From Alistipes sp. (GTDB taxonomy: Bacteria > Bacteroidota > Bacteroidia > Bacteroidales > Rikenellaceae): 41,909 nt of DNA. The notes below the pieces were generated by a model, which did no database searches, was not told where the DNA came from, and saw only the letters and a program-made list of their open reading frames with translations. Position numbers and translations under genes: made by a program. The number at the start of each line of letters is the position of its first letter. Within the stretch, counting starts at the first letter, position 1. Of this stretch, positions 1 through 7,798 are shown in pieces. The stretch spans positions 1 to 41,909 of the forward strand of contig JAHHQO010000016.1 in the NCBI GenBank assembly GCA_020026335.1, written 5' to 3'.

Positions 1-28
1 GAAGACGCAACCGCATCGTCTTCCGTTG

Positions 29-101
29 TACCCCCTCAGGGGCTCGAACCCTGGACCCCAACATTAAGAGTGTCGTGCTCTACCAACTGAGCTAAAGAGG
101 C
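29..101 (-). tRNA. tRNA-Lys (anticodon CTT)
   Basis: Read on the minus strand, a full 73-base cloverleaf folds. The acceptor strand GCCTCTT pairs, with G-U wobbles, to AGGGGGT. The D-arm is GCTC...GAGC. The anticodon stem CGACA/TGTTG encloses the loop CTCTTAA, giving anticodon CTT (lysine, AAG codons). The T-arm is CAGGG-TTCGAGC-CCCTG. No CCA is encoded directly after the discriminator A at 29, so CCA would be added after transcription. Confidence 0.93.
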
Positions 102-112
102 ATTTGCGACCG

Positions 113-143
113 CAAAGATAGTCAAAATTTCTTTACGCGCAAA
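113..143 (-). promoter_or_regulatory. Promoter of tRNA-Lys
   Basis: On the minus strand TTTG (143-140) is followed after 19 bases by TATCTTTG (120-113). This matches the Bacteroidetes primary sigma consensus (TTTG, N19-21, TAnnTTTG). The tRNA 5' end lies 11 bases beyond the -7 box. Confidence 0.75.
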
Positions 144-158
144 ATTTTTAAAATATTT

Positions 159-1466
159 TTACTTCAAAATTAATTTATCACTGTTCCATTCGCCCGCAGC
201 ATCGAGATAAATCACCGGACGGCGCTCCTCCAAGGACTTCATTTTCAGATAACTCTCATAGAGATTGATGCCGTTGGACGATTTACGCGCCAAAGAGAAG
301 GCAATTACCGAAGGATGACGCTTTGCCGCGTGGTACGACTCCGTAACACGCTCCTCGAATGCCCCCAGCCATGAGGGATTATTGGTGATATTACCGCCAC
401 GCGTGCGCTCCTCACCGCTCTTTCGGGTGTCGATGGGAGCCTGCGCAATGACATAGACGCCCAGCGAATCGCACGCCGTATAGAGAGCATCGTTCACCAC
501 ACCGGGCAACAGTTGCAGGGTATTGTAGCCCTGCTCGCGGAGCTTCGCCACCTCCTGTGCCGTGATGTCGGGGCGCACCTCCGTGGCACGCAGTTCCACC
601 TCGCGGTCGTTGATTTTCAGCACGCCGTCATAGTATTCCAGCATACGGAAGCCCACGGGCTGTTCGATATACTCCTCATAGCGGCCATCGTGCTGGGTCT
701 TGAGCTTGAGGGTATGCACAAACAGGCTGTCGGTATCCCACAGCTCTTTCATGGGGATATTCGCCAGAAAACGCACGGTATCCTCGCGGCGCATATCGAG
801 GGTGATGTCGCGGTAACCTCCGGCACGGCGTTCGCCCTTGGGCGAGAGCAGCTCGTAGTGGAAGCGCGACTTGCGCGGATTGAGTGCCTCGGTCTTCACC
901 ACAACGGTCACCTGTGCCAGCACCGTGGTGTCCTCATCGTCACCGCGCCAGCTGTCGACCAGCACATCGCGGATGCGGAGTGTGGGTTGGGTCATCACCC
1001 ATGCCTTGCCGACAAGAGGAGTCTCGACCTCGTGCCAGCTCTCCAGCTCACCGACTGCCGACGGGCGGAGCAACTCCACTTCGAGTTTGTTGCGACCCTC
1101 GTGCACCATCTTGGTGACATTGAATTCGGCATCGGCTGTCGAATTGGCATTGTATCCCACCTCACGGCCATTGACCTTCACGCGGTAGTCGCCCGATGCC
1201 CAATCGATATGGAGCAGTACCTGACGGTTAATCCACGAGAAGGGAACGAAGAATTCACTCGAGAAGGTCGAGCCTTCCAAAGTCCACTCCCCCACTTTTC
1301 TGAGATATTTATTACCCGAATCGGCACCCTCGTGCGCCTCCTCGGCTGTGGGATATACTACCACCTTGCCACGCGGCTGCTCCTTACCGTAGGAGGGGGT
1401 GTATTCCTGACCCACGGCGGTACCGCACAGCAAAAAAGAGGCTACCCATGCAAGAATCTTTCGCAT
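159..1466 (-). CDS. Exported GH2-like protein lacking catalytic residues
   Basis: The 435-residue protein starts with a signal peptide (about 1-20, ending VGQ). It then resembles a glycoside hydrolase family 2 beta-galactosidase: a jelly-roll sugar-binding domain (about 30-165), an Ig-like sandwich (about 165-275) and the first half of a TIM barrel (about 280-435). Family 2 enzymes use a Glu in an S-L-G-N-E motif as acid/base. Here the matching stretch at 391-399 reads SLARKSSNG, so N and E are replaced by R and K. The chain stops before the region that would carry the nucleophile Glu. The usual histidine-containing stretch after the strand near 292 is also absent. The frame is otherwise clean, with no stops, so it is probably a maintained pseudoenzyme, perhaps a carbohydrate-binding surface protein. 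A beta-galactosidase activity call would be unsafe. Confidence 0.8.
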   Translation of the reverse strand: MRKILAWVASFLLCGTAVGQEYTPSYGKEQPRGKVVVYPTAEEAHEGADSGNKYLRKVGEWTLEGSTFSSEFFVPFSWINRQVLLHIDWASGDYRVKVNGREVGYNANSTADAEFNVTKMVHEGRNKLEVELLRPSAVGELESWHEVETPLVGKAWVMTQPTLRIRDVLVDSWRGDDEDTTVLAQVTVVVKTEALNPRKSRFHYELLSPKGERRAGGYRDITLDMRREDTVRFLANIPMKELWDTDSLFVHTLKLKTQHDGRYEEYIEQPVGFRMLEYYDGVLKINDREVELRATEVRPDITAQEVAKLREQGYNTLQLLPGVVNDALYTACDSLGVYVIAQAPIDTRKSGEERTRGGNITNNPSWLGAFEERVTESYHAAKRHPSVIAFSLARKSSNGINLYESYLKMKSLEERRPVIYLDAAGEWNSDKLILK

Positions 1467-1474
1467 AACTTTCT

Positions 1475-1497
1475 TATATTTGTACTCCTCAAAGATA
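1475..1497. promoter_or_regulatory. Divergent -7 boxes between the GH2-like and HsdR-N genes
   Basis: TATATTTG (1475-1482, plus) points toward the gene at 1519. TATCTTTG (1497-1490, minus) points toward the gene starting at 1466. The two boxes lie only 7 bases apart, so the two promoters should compete for polymerase. No convincing -33 elements are seen. Confidence 0.55.
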
Positions 1498-1518
1498 CAT
1501 TATTTTTCTAAAATTAAG

Positions 1519-1965
1519 ATGTCGCAGCTCCAAAAACTCAATTTTCCGCCCATAAGACTCCGCGCACGCCACAATCAGGCGGGCAAAGTGGAGGTGTGGA
1601 ACGAACTCCGCAACCAATATATAGTGCTCACCCCCGAGGAGTGGGTGCGCCGACATCTGGTCTCGTATCTCATTCACCAATGCCACATCACGCAGCAGTG
1701 CATCATCGAGGAGTATGCCGTGAACCTCAACGCCCAGCCCCAAAGGGCAGATGTGGTGGTCATCGATTCTAAGGGTCGTCCCCTCATCGTTGCCGAGTGC
1801 AAAGCCCCCGAGGTCACCATCTCGGAGCAGACCCTCTCGCAGGCGGTGCGTTACAATTCGGTACTGGGAGCGCGTTATCTCCTGCTCACCAACGGATTGA
1901 AGCACTACTGTTGGGAGAAAACCGACAAGGGCTACACGCCCTGCAATGCCCTGCCCGTATTCTGA
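1519..1965 (+). CDS. HsdR N-terminal-like (PD-(D/E)XK) domain protein
   Basis: This is a 148-residue stand-alone protein resembling the N-terminal domain of type I restriction HsdR subunits (HSDR_N_2-type). A PD-(D/E)XK-like core is visible: D78 in RADVVVID, then E93 and K95 in VAECKAP. A conserved acidic helix (EEY, near 64) precedes it, and the tail LLLTNGLKHYCW is typical of the family. The ATG at 1519 is chosen because an upstream in-frame Met (1480) falls inside the -7 box TATATTTG. No helicase, HsdM or HsdS gene is adjacent, so this is not a restriction system. Such solo proteins are common in Bacteroidetes. Their function is unknown; DNA end-binding or cleavage is inference. Confidence 0.85.
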   Translation: MSQLQKLNFPPIRLRARHNQAGKVEVWNELRNQYIVLTPEEWVRRHLVSYLIHQCHITQQCIIEEYAVNLNAQPQRADVVVIDSKGRPLIVAECKAPEVTISEQTLSQAVRYNSVLGARYLLLTNGLKHYCWEKTDKGYTPCNALPVF

Positions 1966-2090
1966 CGAGGGAGGGAACGGGGGGCGGACGTCATGCGCTT
2001 CTGACGGCGTGTCGTGCGCGGCGATATGGCGCGACAGGCTGTTACCACACTTCCCTCAACGAGAAATTCCTATTCATATAAAAAAACAAC

Positions 2091-2112
2091 TGTCGGGGCG
2101 ATAACCCCGACA
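2091..2112 (-). terminator. Terminator of the LytTR regulator gene
   Basis: TGTCGGGG (2091-2098) pairs perfectly with CCCCGACA (2105-2112). Read on the minus strand the stem is followed by GTTG and a run of Ts (complement of the A tract 2080-2086). Confidence 0.8.
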
Positions 2113-2153
2113 GCCGACTGTATTTTCTCATTCGCACCGGAAAACCGTTCCCG

Positions 2154-2903
2154 CTAAAGGTTGGTGAAGTTGGTGTCGATATAGCTCTGGAAAGCGTCCT
2201 TATAGTTCTCGCCAATGGGCACATACTCCCCGTTACTGAGGAAGATACGTCCCTTGTCGTAGGACTTCATGTGACGCAGATTGACGATATAGGAGCGGTG
2301 CACACGCATGAAGCGGTCGGAGGGCAATACGCTCTCCATGTTCTTCAGACGGAAGAGCGTGGTGATGGAGGAGCTGTCCTTGAGGTGCATACGCACATAC
2401 TCGCCCTCGCTCTCAAGGTAGATGATGTCGGAAATCTTCACCAACGCCACCTTATAATCCGCCTTCACCGAGATGTACTCCTGCTCCTTGGGCAATGCCT
2501 CGCTCTCGACCTCCGCGGTCGGAGCGGCACTCTTTTGCAGGTTGCGCAACTCGTAGAGCGAGTTGGCCTTTGCCACCGAGCGGTTGAAGTCGGCAAAGCT
2601 GAACGGCTTGAGCAGATAATCCACGGCATCGAGCTTGAAGCCCTCAATCGCATATTCGGAATAGGCGGTGGTGAAAATCACCATGGGTTTGTCGATGAGC
2701 GAGCGCACGAAGTCCACGCCGTTCAAGTCGGGCATATTGATGTCCACAAAGACCAAATCCACTTTCTGGGCGATGAGCAACTCCTGCGCACGGAGGGCAT
2801 TGTTGCACGTTCCCACCAGCTCGAGGTAGGGAATCTTACCAATATAGGAGGTGATTTGACGGAGAGCCAAAGGCTCGTCGTCGATGGCTATACATTTAAG
2901 CAT
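2154..2903 (-). CDS. LytTR-family response regulator
   Basis: The 249-residue protein has an N-terminal receiver domain (about 2-120): acidic pocket D8/D9, phospho-acceptor D54 in VFVDINMPD, T78/T79 and K99 in LLKP. A short linker leads to a C-terminal LytTR DNA-binding domain (about 140-245) with the typical YLESEGEYVRMHL and FMRVHRSYIVN segments. It is the output partner of the kinase gene just upstream: the two frames overlap by 8 bases (2896-2903), which implies co-transcription and translational coupling. The target genes cannot be read from the window. No binding site was identified. Confidence 0.95.
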   Translation of the reverse strand: MLKCIAIDDEPLALRQITSYIGKIPYLELVGTCNNALRAQELLIAQKVDLVFVDINMPDLNGVDFVRSLIDKPMVIFTTAYSEYAIEGFKLDAVDYLLKPFSFADFNRSVAKANSLYELRNLQKSAAPTAEVESEALPKEQEYISVKADYKVALVKISDIIYLESEGEYVRMHLKDSSSITTLFRLKNMESVLPSDRFMRVHRSYIVNLRHMKSYDKGRIFLSNGEYVPIGENYKDAFQSYIDTNFTNL

Positions 2904-3948
2904 TGAGTGTCGGAATTACAAGTTCTACATAATAGGTTTCAGGTCTCTCCTCGGTGCGGAGCGTGTAGTTGCGCTCGCCGTAAATCAATTCGAGACGCTT
3001 GCGCACGTTGATGAGGCCGATGCCCGCGTGGTGGCGTTTGTCGGCCAGCTCGTGACGGCTGTTCTCTATCGTACACTTCACCTTCTCGGAGGTGTAGGAA
3101 ATGTCGATGTGAATGAACGAGTCGGAGGTGTAGCTCACACCGTGTTTAAAGGCGTTCTCCACAAAGACGATGAGCAACAGAGGAGGAATGGAGATACTCT
3201 GCGGTATGTTGGCGGGGTAATTGACCCGAATATCCACCGCTTCGGAGTAACGTATCTTCATCAGCTGGATATAGTTCTCCAGAAATTGAATGTCGTGGTT
3301 GAGCGATATTTTCTCGTGTCCCGAATCGTAGAGCACATAGCGCATCATCTTCGACAGCTCGATGACCGTCTCCTTGGCGCACTCGGCATCGATGTCGATG
3401 AGGGCATGGATATTGTTGAGCGTGTTCATGAAGAAATGGGGGTTAATCTGATACTTCAGATAGTCCATTTCGGTCTGGAGGTTCTGACGCTTCAGCTCCT
3501 CCATCTGCTGCTCATCGCGTATCGACTGGTACATGAGTTTGATACCCGAATTGGCACTGGTCATAAAGGCCGCCAACGCCACATTCCAATACATCTCCAG
3601 ATTGGTGAACGAGCCTACATCGGGCACACCGCCCTCCTCCGTCACTTCGGAGATGTACAACTCATAGAGGTAAATCAGCGCAAAGACTCCCGTAATGAGC
3701 AATATATTGAGGAACAGATACTTCCAGTAGCGGTGCCTCAACATATAGCGCGGAGCCAGTATGGCATTGTGGACACAGAAAATCAGCAGATAGGGAGCTA
3801 TCTGCCGCCAGGCGATGAGCACATTCTCGATATTGACGTGCATCTCCGACATCATCTGCGAGTTCAGCACCGGAACAAGGATGATGGCCGACCACACCAT
3901 CACATAGAGCAGGTTCTCGCCAATGGTCTGTTTACGGGTAATTTTCAT
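2896..3948 (-). CDS. LytS-type sensor histidine kinase (His_kinase/HATPase)
   Basis: The 350-residue membrane kinase has four hydrophobic helices in the first 140 residues (about 11-30, 50-66, 76-97, 120-138). There is no large periplasmic sensor domain. The phospho-acceptor segment QINPHFFMNTLNNIH has H171. The ATP-binding domain shows the N box ENAFKHG (264-270) and the G box GIGLINVRKRLE (309-320). This is the minimal Bacteroidetes LytS-like arrangement paired with LytTR regulators. The start is set at ATG 3948: the longer in-frame start at 3981 would run through the der terminator hairpin and the promoter box at 3954-3961. That box ends only 5 bases before the ATG, so the mRNA may be leaderless. 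Confidence 0.93.
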   Translation of the reverse strand: MKITRKQTIGENLLYVMVWSAIILVPVLNSQMMSEMHVNIENVLIAWRQIAPYLLIFCVHNAILAPRYMLRHRYWKYLFLNILLITGVFALIYLYELYISEVTEEGGVPDVGSFTNLEMYWNVALAAFMTSANSGIKLMYQSIRDEQQMEELKRQNLQTEMDYLKYQINPHFFMNTLNNIHALIDIDAECAKETVIELSKMMRYVLYDSGHEKISLNHDIQFLENYIQLMKIRYSEAVDIRVNYPANIPQSISIPPLLLIVFVENAFKHGVSYTSDSFIHIDISYTSEKVKCTIENSRHELADKRHHAGIGLINVRKRLELIYGERNYTLRTEERPETYYVELVIPTLNA

Positions 3949-3953
3949 ACGGA

Positions 3954-3961
3954 CAAAGATA
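3954..3961 (-). promoter_or_regulatory. -7 box of the LytS/LytTR operon
   Basis: TATCTTTG on the minus strand, 5 bases before the kinase ATG and immediately downstream of the der terminator. A TTTG (3982-3979) lies 17 bases upstream, slightly closer than usual. Confidence 0.55.
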
Positions 3962-3970
3962 CAAAAAAAA

Positions 3971-3998
3971 GCGACCGACAAAACACATTGTCGGTCGC
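3971..3998 (-). terminator. Terminator of der
   Basis: GCGACCGACA (3971-3980) pairs perfectly with TGTCGGTCGC (3989-3998) around an 8-base loop. On the minus strand a run of eight Ts follows. It lies 22 bases beyond the der stop codon. Confidence 0.88.
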
Positions 3999-4020
3999 TT
4001 TTGGTTTTGGACGTCGGAAA

Positions 4021-5325
4021 TTACTTCTGACGGAAATAAATCTGAATGGGCACACCCGAGAAATCCCAATGTTCACGCATGTTGTTCTCCAAGAAACGGC
4101 GATAGGGTTCCTTGATGTACTGGGGCAGGTTCACGAAGAAGGCGAACTGCGGCGTGGGGGTGGGCAACTGGGTGATGTACTTAATCTTGATGTACTTACC
4201 CTTGGTTGCGGGGGGCGGATAGTTCTCGATGAGCGGCAACATATACTCGTTGATTTCCGAGGTCGAGATGCGGCGCTTGCGCGACTGGTGTACGCGGATA
4301 GCGGTCTGCAACACCTCCAAAATTCGCTGCTTGTTGAGCACCGAGGTGAAGATAATCGGAATATCGTTGAACGGAGCCAAACGCTTCTTGAGGTGCTCGG
4401 TCCACTCCTTCATGGTGTTGTTACCCTTCTCGATGAGGTCCCACTTGTTGACTACGATAACACAACCCTTGCGGTTCTTGACGATGAGGTTGTGGATATT
4501 CAAATCCTGCTGTTCGAGACCCTGCTGCGCATCGAGCATCAGAATACATACATCGGAGTTCTCGATGGCACGAATGGAACGCATCACCGAGTAGAACTCC
4601 AAATCCTCCATGGTCTTGCCCTTCTTGCGCATACCTGCGGTATCCACGAGGTAGAAGTCCATGCCATATTTGTTGTAACGGGTGTGAATGGAGTCACGTG
4701 TAGTGCCGGCGATGGAGGTCACGATGTTGCGCTCCTCACCCAGCAGGGCGTTGGTCATCGACGACTTGCCCACGTTGGGACGTCCCACGATGGTGATGTG
4801 GGGAAGGTCGTCCTCCTCCTCGGGAGCCGCGTCCTCGGGCAGTGCCTCCAGGATGGCGTCCATCAAATCACCCGTACCGCTACCCGACATCGAGCTGATG
4901 CAGTAGGGGTCACCCAGACCCAAACCATAGAACTCGTGAGACGAGAAAATCTGGTTGTTGTTATCGACCTTGTTGCAGACCAAAATCACCTTCTTCGAGG
5001 TGCGGCGCAGGATGTCGGCCATCAGTGCGTCGAGGTCGGTAATACCGGTCGAAACCTCCACCAGAAAGAGGATGACGTCGGCCTCATCGATGGCCAGCAT
5101 CACCTGACGACGAATCTCGTCCTCGAAGATATCCTCTGAATTTACGGTGTAACCACCTGTATCAATCACGGAGAACTCTCTACCGTTCCAATCTGTTTTT
5201 CCGTAGTGTCGGTCGCGTGTGGTACCTGCCGTAGAGTCGACAATGGCTTTACGCTGACCCACCAATCTGTTAAAGAGGGTACTCTTGCCCACATTGGGGC
5301 GACCCACTATTGCTACAAGACTCAT
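4021..5325 (-). CDS. der: Ribosome biogenesis GTPase Der (EngA)
   Basis: The 434-residue protein has the two tandem GTPase domains unique to Der. The first G1 loop is GRPNVGKST at residues 8-16. A second GRPNVGKSS follows an acidic linker (PEEDAAPEEEDD) near residue 180. Further G motifs are visible: DTAGM, NKVD and NKWD. The C-terminal KH-like domain carries the basic/proline stretch PPPATKGKYIKIKYITQ. The family assists 50S subunit maturation and is essential in many bacteria. The start at 5325 gives the canonical MSLVAIVGRPNVGKS; an upstream in-frame extension to 5484 passes through the promoter box at 5347-5354 and is not family-like. It appears monocistronic, with its own promoter and terminator. 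Confidence 0.97.
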   Translation of the reverse strand: MSLVAIVGRPNVGKSTLFNRLVGQRKAIVDSTAGTTRDRHYGKTDWNGREFSVIDTGGYTVNSEDIFEDEIRRQVMLAIDEADVILFLVEVSTGITDLDALMADILRRTSKKVILVCNKVDNNNQIFSSHEFYGLGLGDPYCISSMSGSGTGDLMDAILEALPEDAAPEEEDDLPHITIVGRPNVGKSSMTNALLGEERNIVTSIAGTTRDSIHTRYNKYGMDFYLVDTAGMRKKGKTMEDLEFYSVMRSIRAIENSDVCILMLDAQQGLEQQDLNIHNLIVKNRKGCVIVVNKWDLIEKGNNTMKEWTEHLKKRLAPFNDIPIIFTSVLNKQRILEVLQTAIRVHQSRKRRISTSEINEYMLPLIENYPPPATKGKYIKIKYITQLPTPTPQFAFFVNLPQYIKEPYRRFLENNMREHWDFSGVPIQIYFRQK

Positions 5326-5346
5326 ATACTCGTTTCTAATTTTGCG

Positions 5347-5354
5347 CAAAGATA
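5347..5354 (-). promoter_or_regulatory. -7 box of der
   Basis: TATCTTTG on the minus strand, 21 bases before the der ATG. No clear -33 element is seen. Confidence 0.6.
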
Positions 5355-5494
5355 CACATAAAAAACGAGATAGCGTGCTTTTGCGATAATTATAAAGATT
5401 ATTTAACCTTGCCGGGGGCAGAAAATCCGCCCGACAGGGCATTGTCGCAGGGGCAAAGTCTCCATCGGCCTCCCCCTCCGACAAAAAAAATGGT

Positions 5495-5537
5495 GGCGGA
5501 GAGGAGGTCTTCGCTATCGGGAAATTTCCTCTCCGCC
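5495..5537 (-). terminator. Terminator of fbp
   Basis: An 11-base perfect inverted repeat pairs GGCGGAGAGGA (5495-5505) with TCCTCTCCGCC (5527-5537). On the minus strand it is followed by ACCA and then a T run (complement of 5483-5490). It lies about 70 bases after the fbp stop. Confidence 0.75.
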
Positions 5538-5605
5538 GTCACGGAGTATTTTCGTACAGGGGTTACACCTGCCGTAAGAGACTGACTCCCCCCCCCGGAT
5601 TTTGC

Positions 5606-7597
5606 TTACTTGCGCTCCTTGATGACACCGCTGCGGTAGGCCGCCAGCAGTTTCTTCAGTTCCTCAATCTGCACCATCAACTCCTTACCCACGGTGGTGT
5701 CTCTCACCATGATGCGCGAGGTGAGTGCCTCAACGACAAACTTCGTGGAGCGGATATCCAACCCCTCCTCGATGACCTTTCTGCGCGACTCGAAAGGCTC
5801 GTGCTGAACGAGTTGCATACCGTAGGAGTTGTAGATGAGGGTGTAGCCGGCGATACCTGTCTGCGACTGGTAGGCCTTCGAGAAACCGCCGTCAATCATC
5901 AGCAGACGACCGCCTGCCTTGATGGGGCTTTCACCCTTGCCGCTCTTGACGGGAATATGTCCCGAAATGATGTGCGACGAATAGGGATCGAGACCGAAGG
6001 CTTCGAGAATCATGGCGCAGGTGGCCTGCTCCTCCATGTGGACATAGTAGGCACCCTTCTTCTCGCGGCGCACCTCCTTGTCTTCGAGGAAGTAGTTCTC
6101 GAAGGTCGCCATCTTGTCCTTATCGAACAGGGGCGAGTTCTTGCCGCACCACAGGTACCACATATAATCGAGGGCTTCGAGATGCTCCTTGGAGTCCGAC
6201 TCGCCAAAGTAGGCCTCACGTGCCAGACGGTCCACTCTGTTGAGCAACTTGCGACCGCTCAACACCTCGCCACAGATGTTCACCTCCTTGAACTTGCCGT
6301 CATCGGTCAGAGGAATGGAGGCGTGGTAGAGCAGGTTGGAGTTCAGCACCAGATAGATGCTACCCTTGCTATACAGGAAGCGGACGTGCTTCTGCAACTT
6401 CTCGCTGTTGCGGAACGCCATCTTCAACTGATGCATCACGTCCTCCTCATCGGGAGTGAGGGCATAGGGATTCTTGGGGTCGATGGTGGGGAACAGCGTG
6501 TCGTTCATCGGATAGGTCTTGCCGTCAATCTCCACCGTGCCCTTCTCCAAATCCATCTTGTCGAGCAGCAGGCGGTTCTCCATCTCATACTCGGGGTGCG
6601 CCTTGATAATCTGCCCCTCGATTTTGAACTGAATGATGGCTATCGCCTTGTGAATCTGCGCCGTGAAGAGCATATCACGCTCATCCATGCGGTTGTATTG
6701 CAGGGTCTTGGGACGGAAGTTGGTGCAGGGGTCGTTGGCATAGGTCTCCATCGCAAAGCGTGCCAAAGGCAGGAGGTTGATGCCGTAGCCGTTCTCCAGC
6801 ACATCGAGGTTGGCATAGCGTGCCGAGATGCGCAGGACATTGGCAATCGACGCCTTGTTGCCGGCAGCCGCACCCATCCACAACATGTCGTGGTTACCCC
6901 ACTGAATGTCCACGGTGTGGTACTTCGAGAGGATATCCATGATGATGTGCGGGCCGGGACCACGGTCATAGATGTCGCCGATGATATGAAGGCGGTCGAT
7001 GGTCAGCTGCTGAATCACGTGGCTGATGGCGATGATGAACTCATCGGCACGACCCACCTCGATGACAGACGACAAAATAGCGTTGAAGTAGTCCTTCTTG
7101 TGGGGCATATCGTGGATGTTCGACTCGTGGAGCAACTCCTGGAAAATGTAGGAGAAGTCCGCGGGGAGTGCCTTGTTCACCTTCGAACGGCTGTACTTGG
7201 TCGATACGTTGCGGCACACCTCCACCAGCTGGTTCATGGTCATGTGATACCAGTCGTCGAGGTCCTGCTCGTTGCGCTTCACCAACTCGAGTTTCTCCTC
7301 GGGGTAGTAAATCAGCGTGCAAAGCTCGCGCTTCTCCACCTCACGCAACGTATGACCGAAAATCTCGTTCACCTTGCGGCGAATCACGCCCGAAGCATTC
7401 TTCAACACGTGCTGGAAAGCCTTATACTCTCCATGGAGGTCCGTCAGGAAATGCTCTGTGCCCTTGGGCAGGTAGAAAATCGCCTTGAGATTGACAATTT
7501 CAGTCGCTGCATCGGAAATCGTAGGGAATTTCTGTGCCATCAAATCGAGGATTTTCAACTCCTCTTCGGTATATTCTTTTCGCGATTTGTAAAGCAT
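5606..7597 (-). CDS. fbp: Fructose-1,6-bisphosphatase class III
   Basis: The 663-residue protein matches class III (Firmicutes/Bacteroidetes-type) fructose-bisphosphatase, unrelated to the class I enzyme of E. coli and about twice as long. It carries calcineurin-like metal-binding motifs: DLHGE (D53, H55), GDIYDRG (207-213) and GNHD (234-237). The C-terminal region contains the SGHIPVKSGKGESPIKAGGR segment. It hydrolyses fructose-1,6-bisphosphate to fructose-6-phosphate and phosphate in gluconeogenesis, in the cytoplasm. The start at 7597 (MLYKSRKEYT) is preferred because it fits the family N terminus; an in-frame Met at 7648 lies in AT-rich leader sequence. The gene stands alone. Confidence 0.96.
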   Translation of the reverse strand: MLYKSRKEYTEEELKILDLMAQKFPTISDAATEIVNLKAIFYLPKGTEHFLTDLHGEYKAFQHVLKNASGVIRRKVNEIFGHTLREVEKRELCTLIYYPEEKLELVKRNEQDLDDWYHMTMNQLVEVCRNVSTKYSRSKVNKALPADFSYIFQELLHESNIHDMPHKKDYFNAILSSVIEVGRADEFIIAISHVIQQLTIDRLHIIGDIYDRGPGPHIIMDILSKYHTVDIQWGNHDMLWMGAAAGNKASIANVLRISARYANLDVLENGYGINLLPLARFAMETYANDPCTNFRPKTLQYNRMDERDMLFTAQIHKAIAIIQFKIEGQIIKAHPEYEMENRLLLDKMDLEKGTVEIDGKTYPMNDTLFPTIDPKNPYALTPDEEDVMHQLKMAFRNSEKLQKHVRFLYSKGSIYLVLNSNLLYHASIPLTDDGKFKEVNICGEVLSGRKLLNRVDRLAREAYFGESDSKEHLEALDYMWYLWCGKNSPLFDKDKMATFENYFLEDKEVRREKKGAYYVHMEEQATCAMILEAFGLDPYSSHIISGHIPVKSGKGESPIKAGGRLLMIDGGFSKAYQSQTGIAGYTLIYNSYGMQLVQHEPFESRRKVIEEGLDIRSTKFVVEALTSRIMVRDTTVGKELMVQIEELKKLLAAYRSGVIKERK

Positions 7598-7767
7598 CGA
7601 TTTATCGTTTATTTTTTTGAAACTTGCAAGATAGCAACAATTCTTCAATTTATCAAATACCCCTTGTCTTTTGGTGCATTTTTTCAGTTTCTATCCCACT
7701 TTTTACTATTTTTCGCCCCTCGCATCACTCGCCCGACTCATCGTTAGGCAAATTAAACAAAGATGGT

Positions 7768-7775
7768 TATCTTTG
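7768..7775 (+). promoter_or_regulatory. -7 box of the EamA transporter gene
   Basis: TATCTTTG on the plus strand, 23 bases before ATG 7799. It overlaps an upstream in-frame ATG (7763), which rules out that longer start. Confidence 0.65.
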
Positions 7776-7798
7776 TCGGCGCAAAACTGAAAAACGGC

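Noticed and set aside
1519..1965. A restriction-modification system
   Set aside because: Only an HsdR N-terminal-like domain is present; there is no methylase, specificity subunit or helicase.
2884..5139. A 751-codon plus-strand frame opposite the sensor kinase and der
   Set aside because: It is a shadow of two clearly recognised genes and contains no motifs of its own.
5801..7747. A 648-codon plus-strand frame opposite fbp
   Set aside because: Antisense shadow of a well-matched class III fructose-bisphosphatase.
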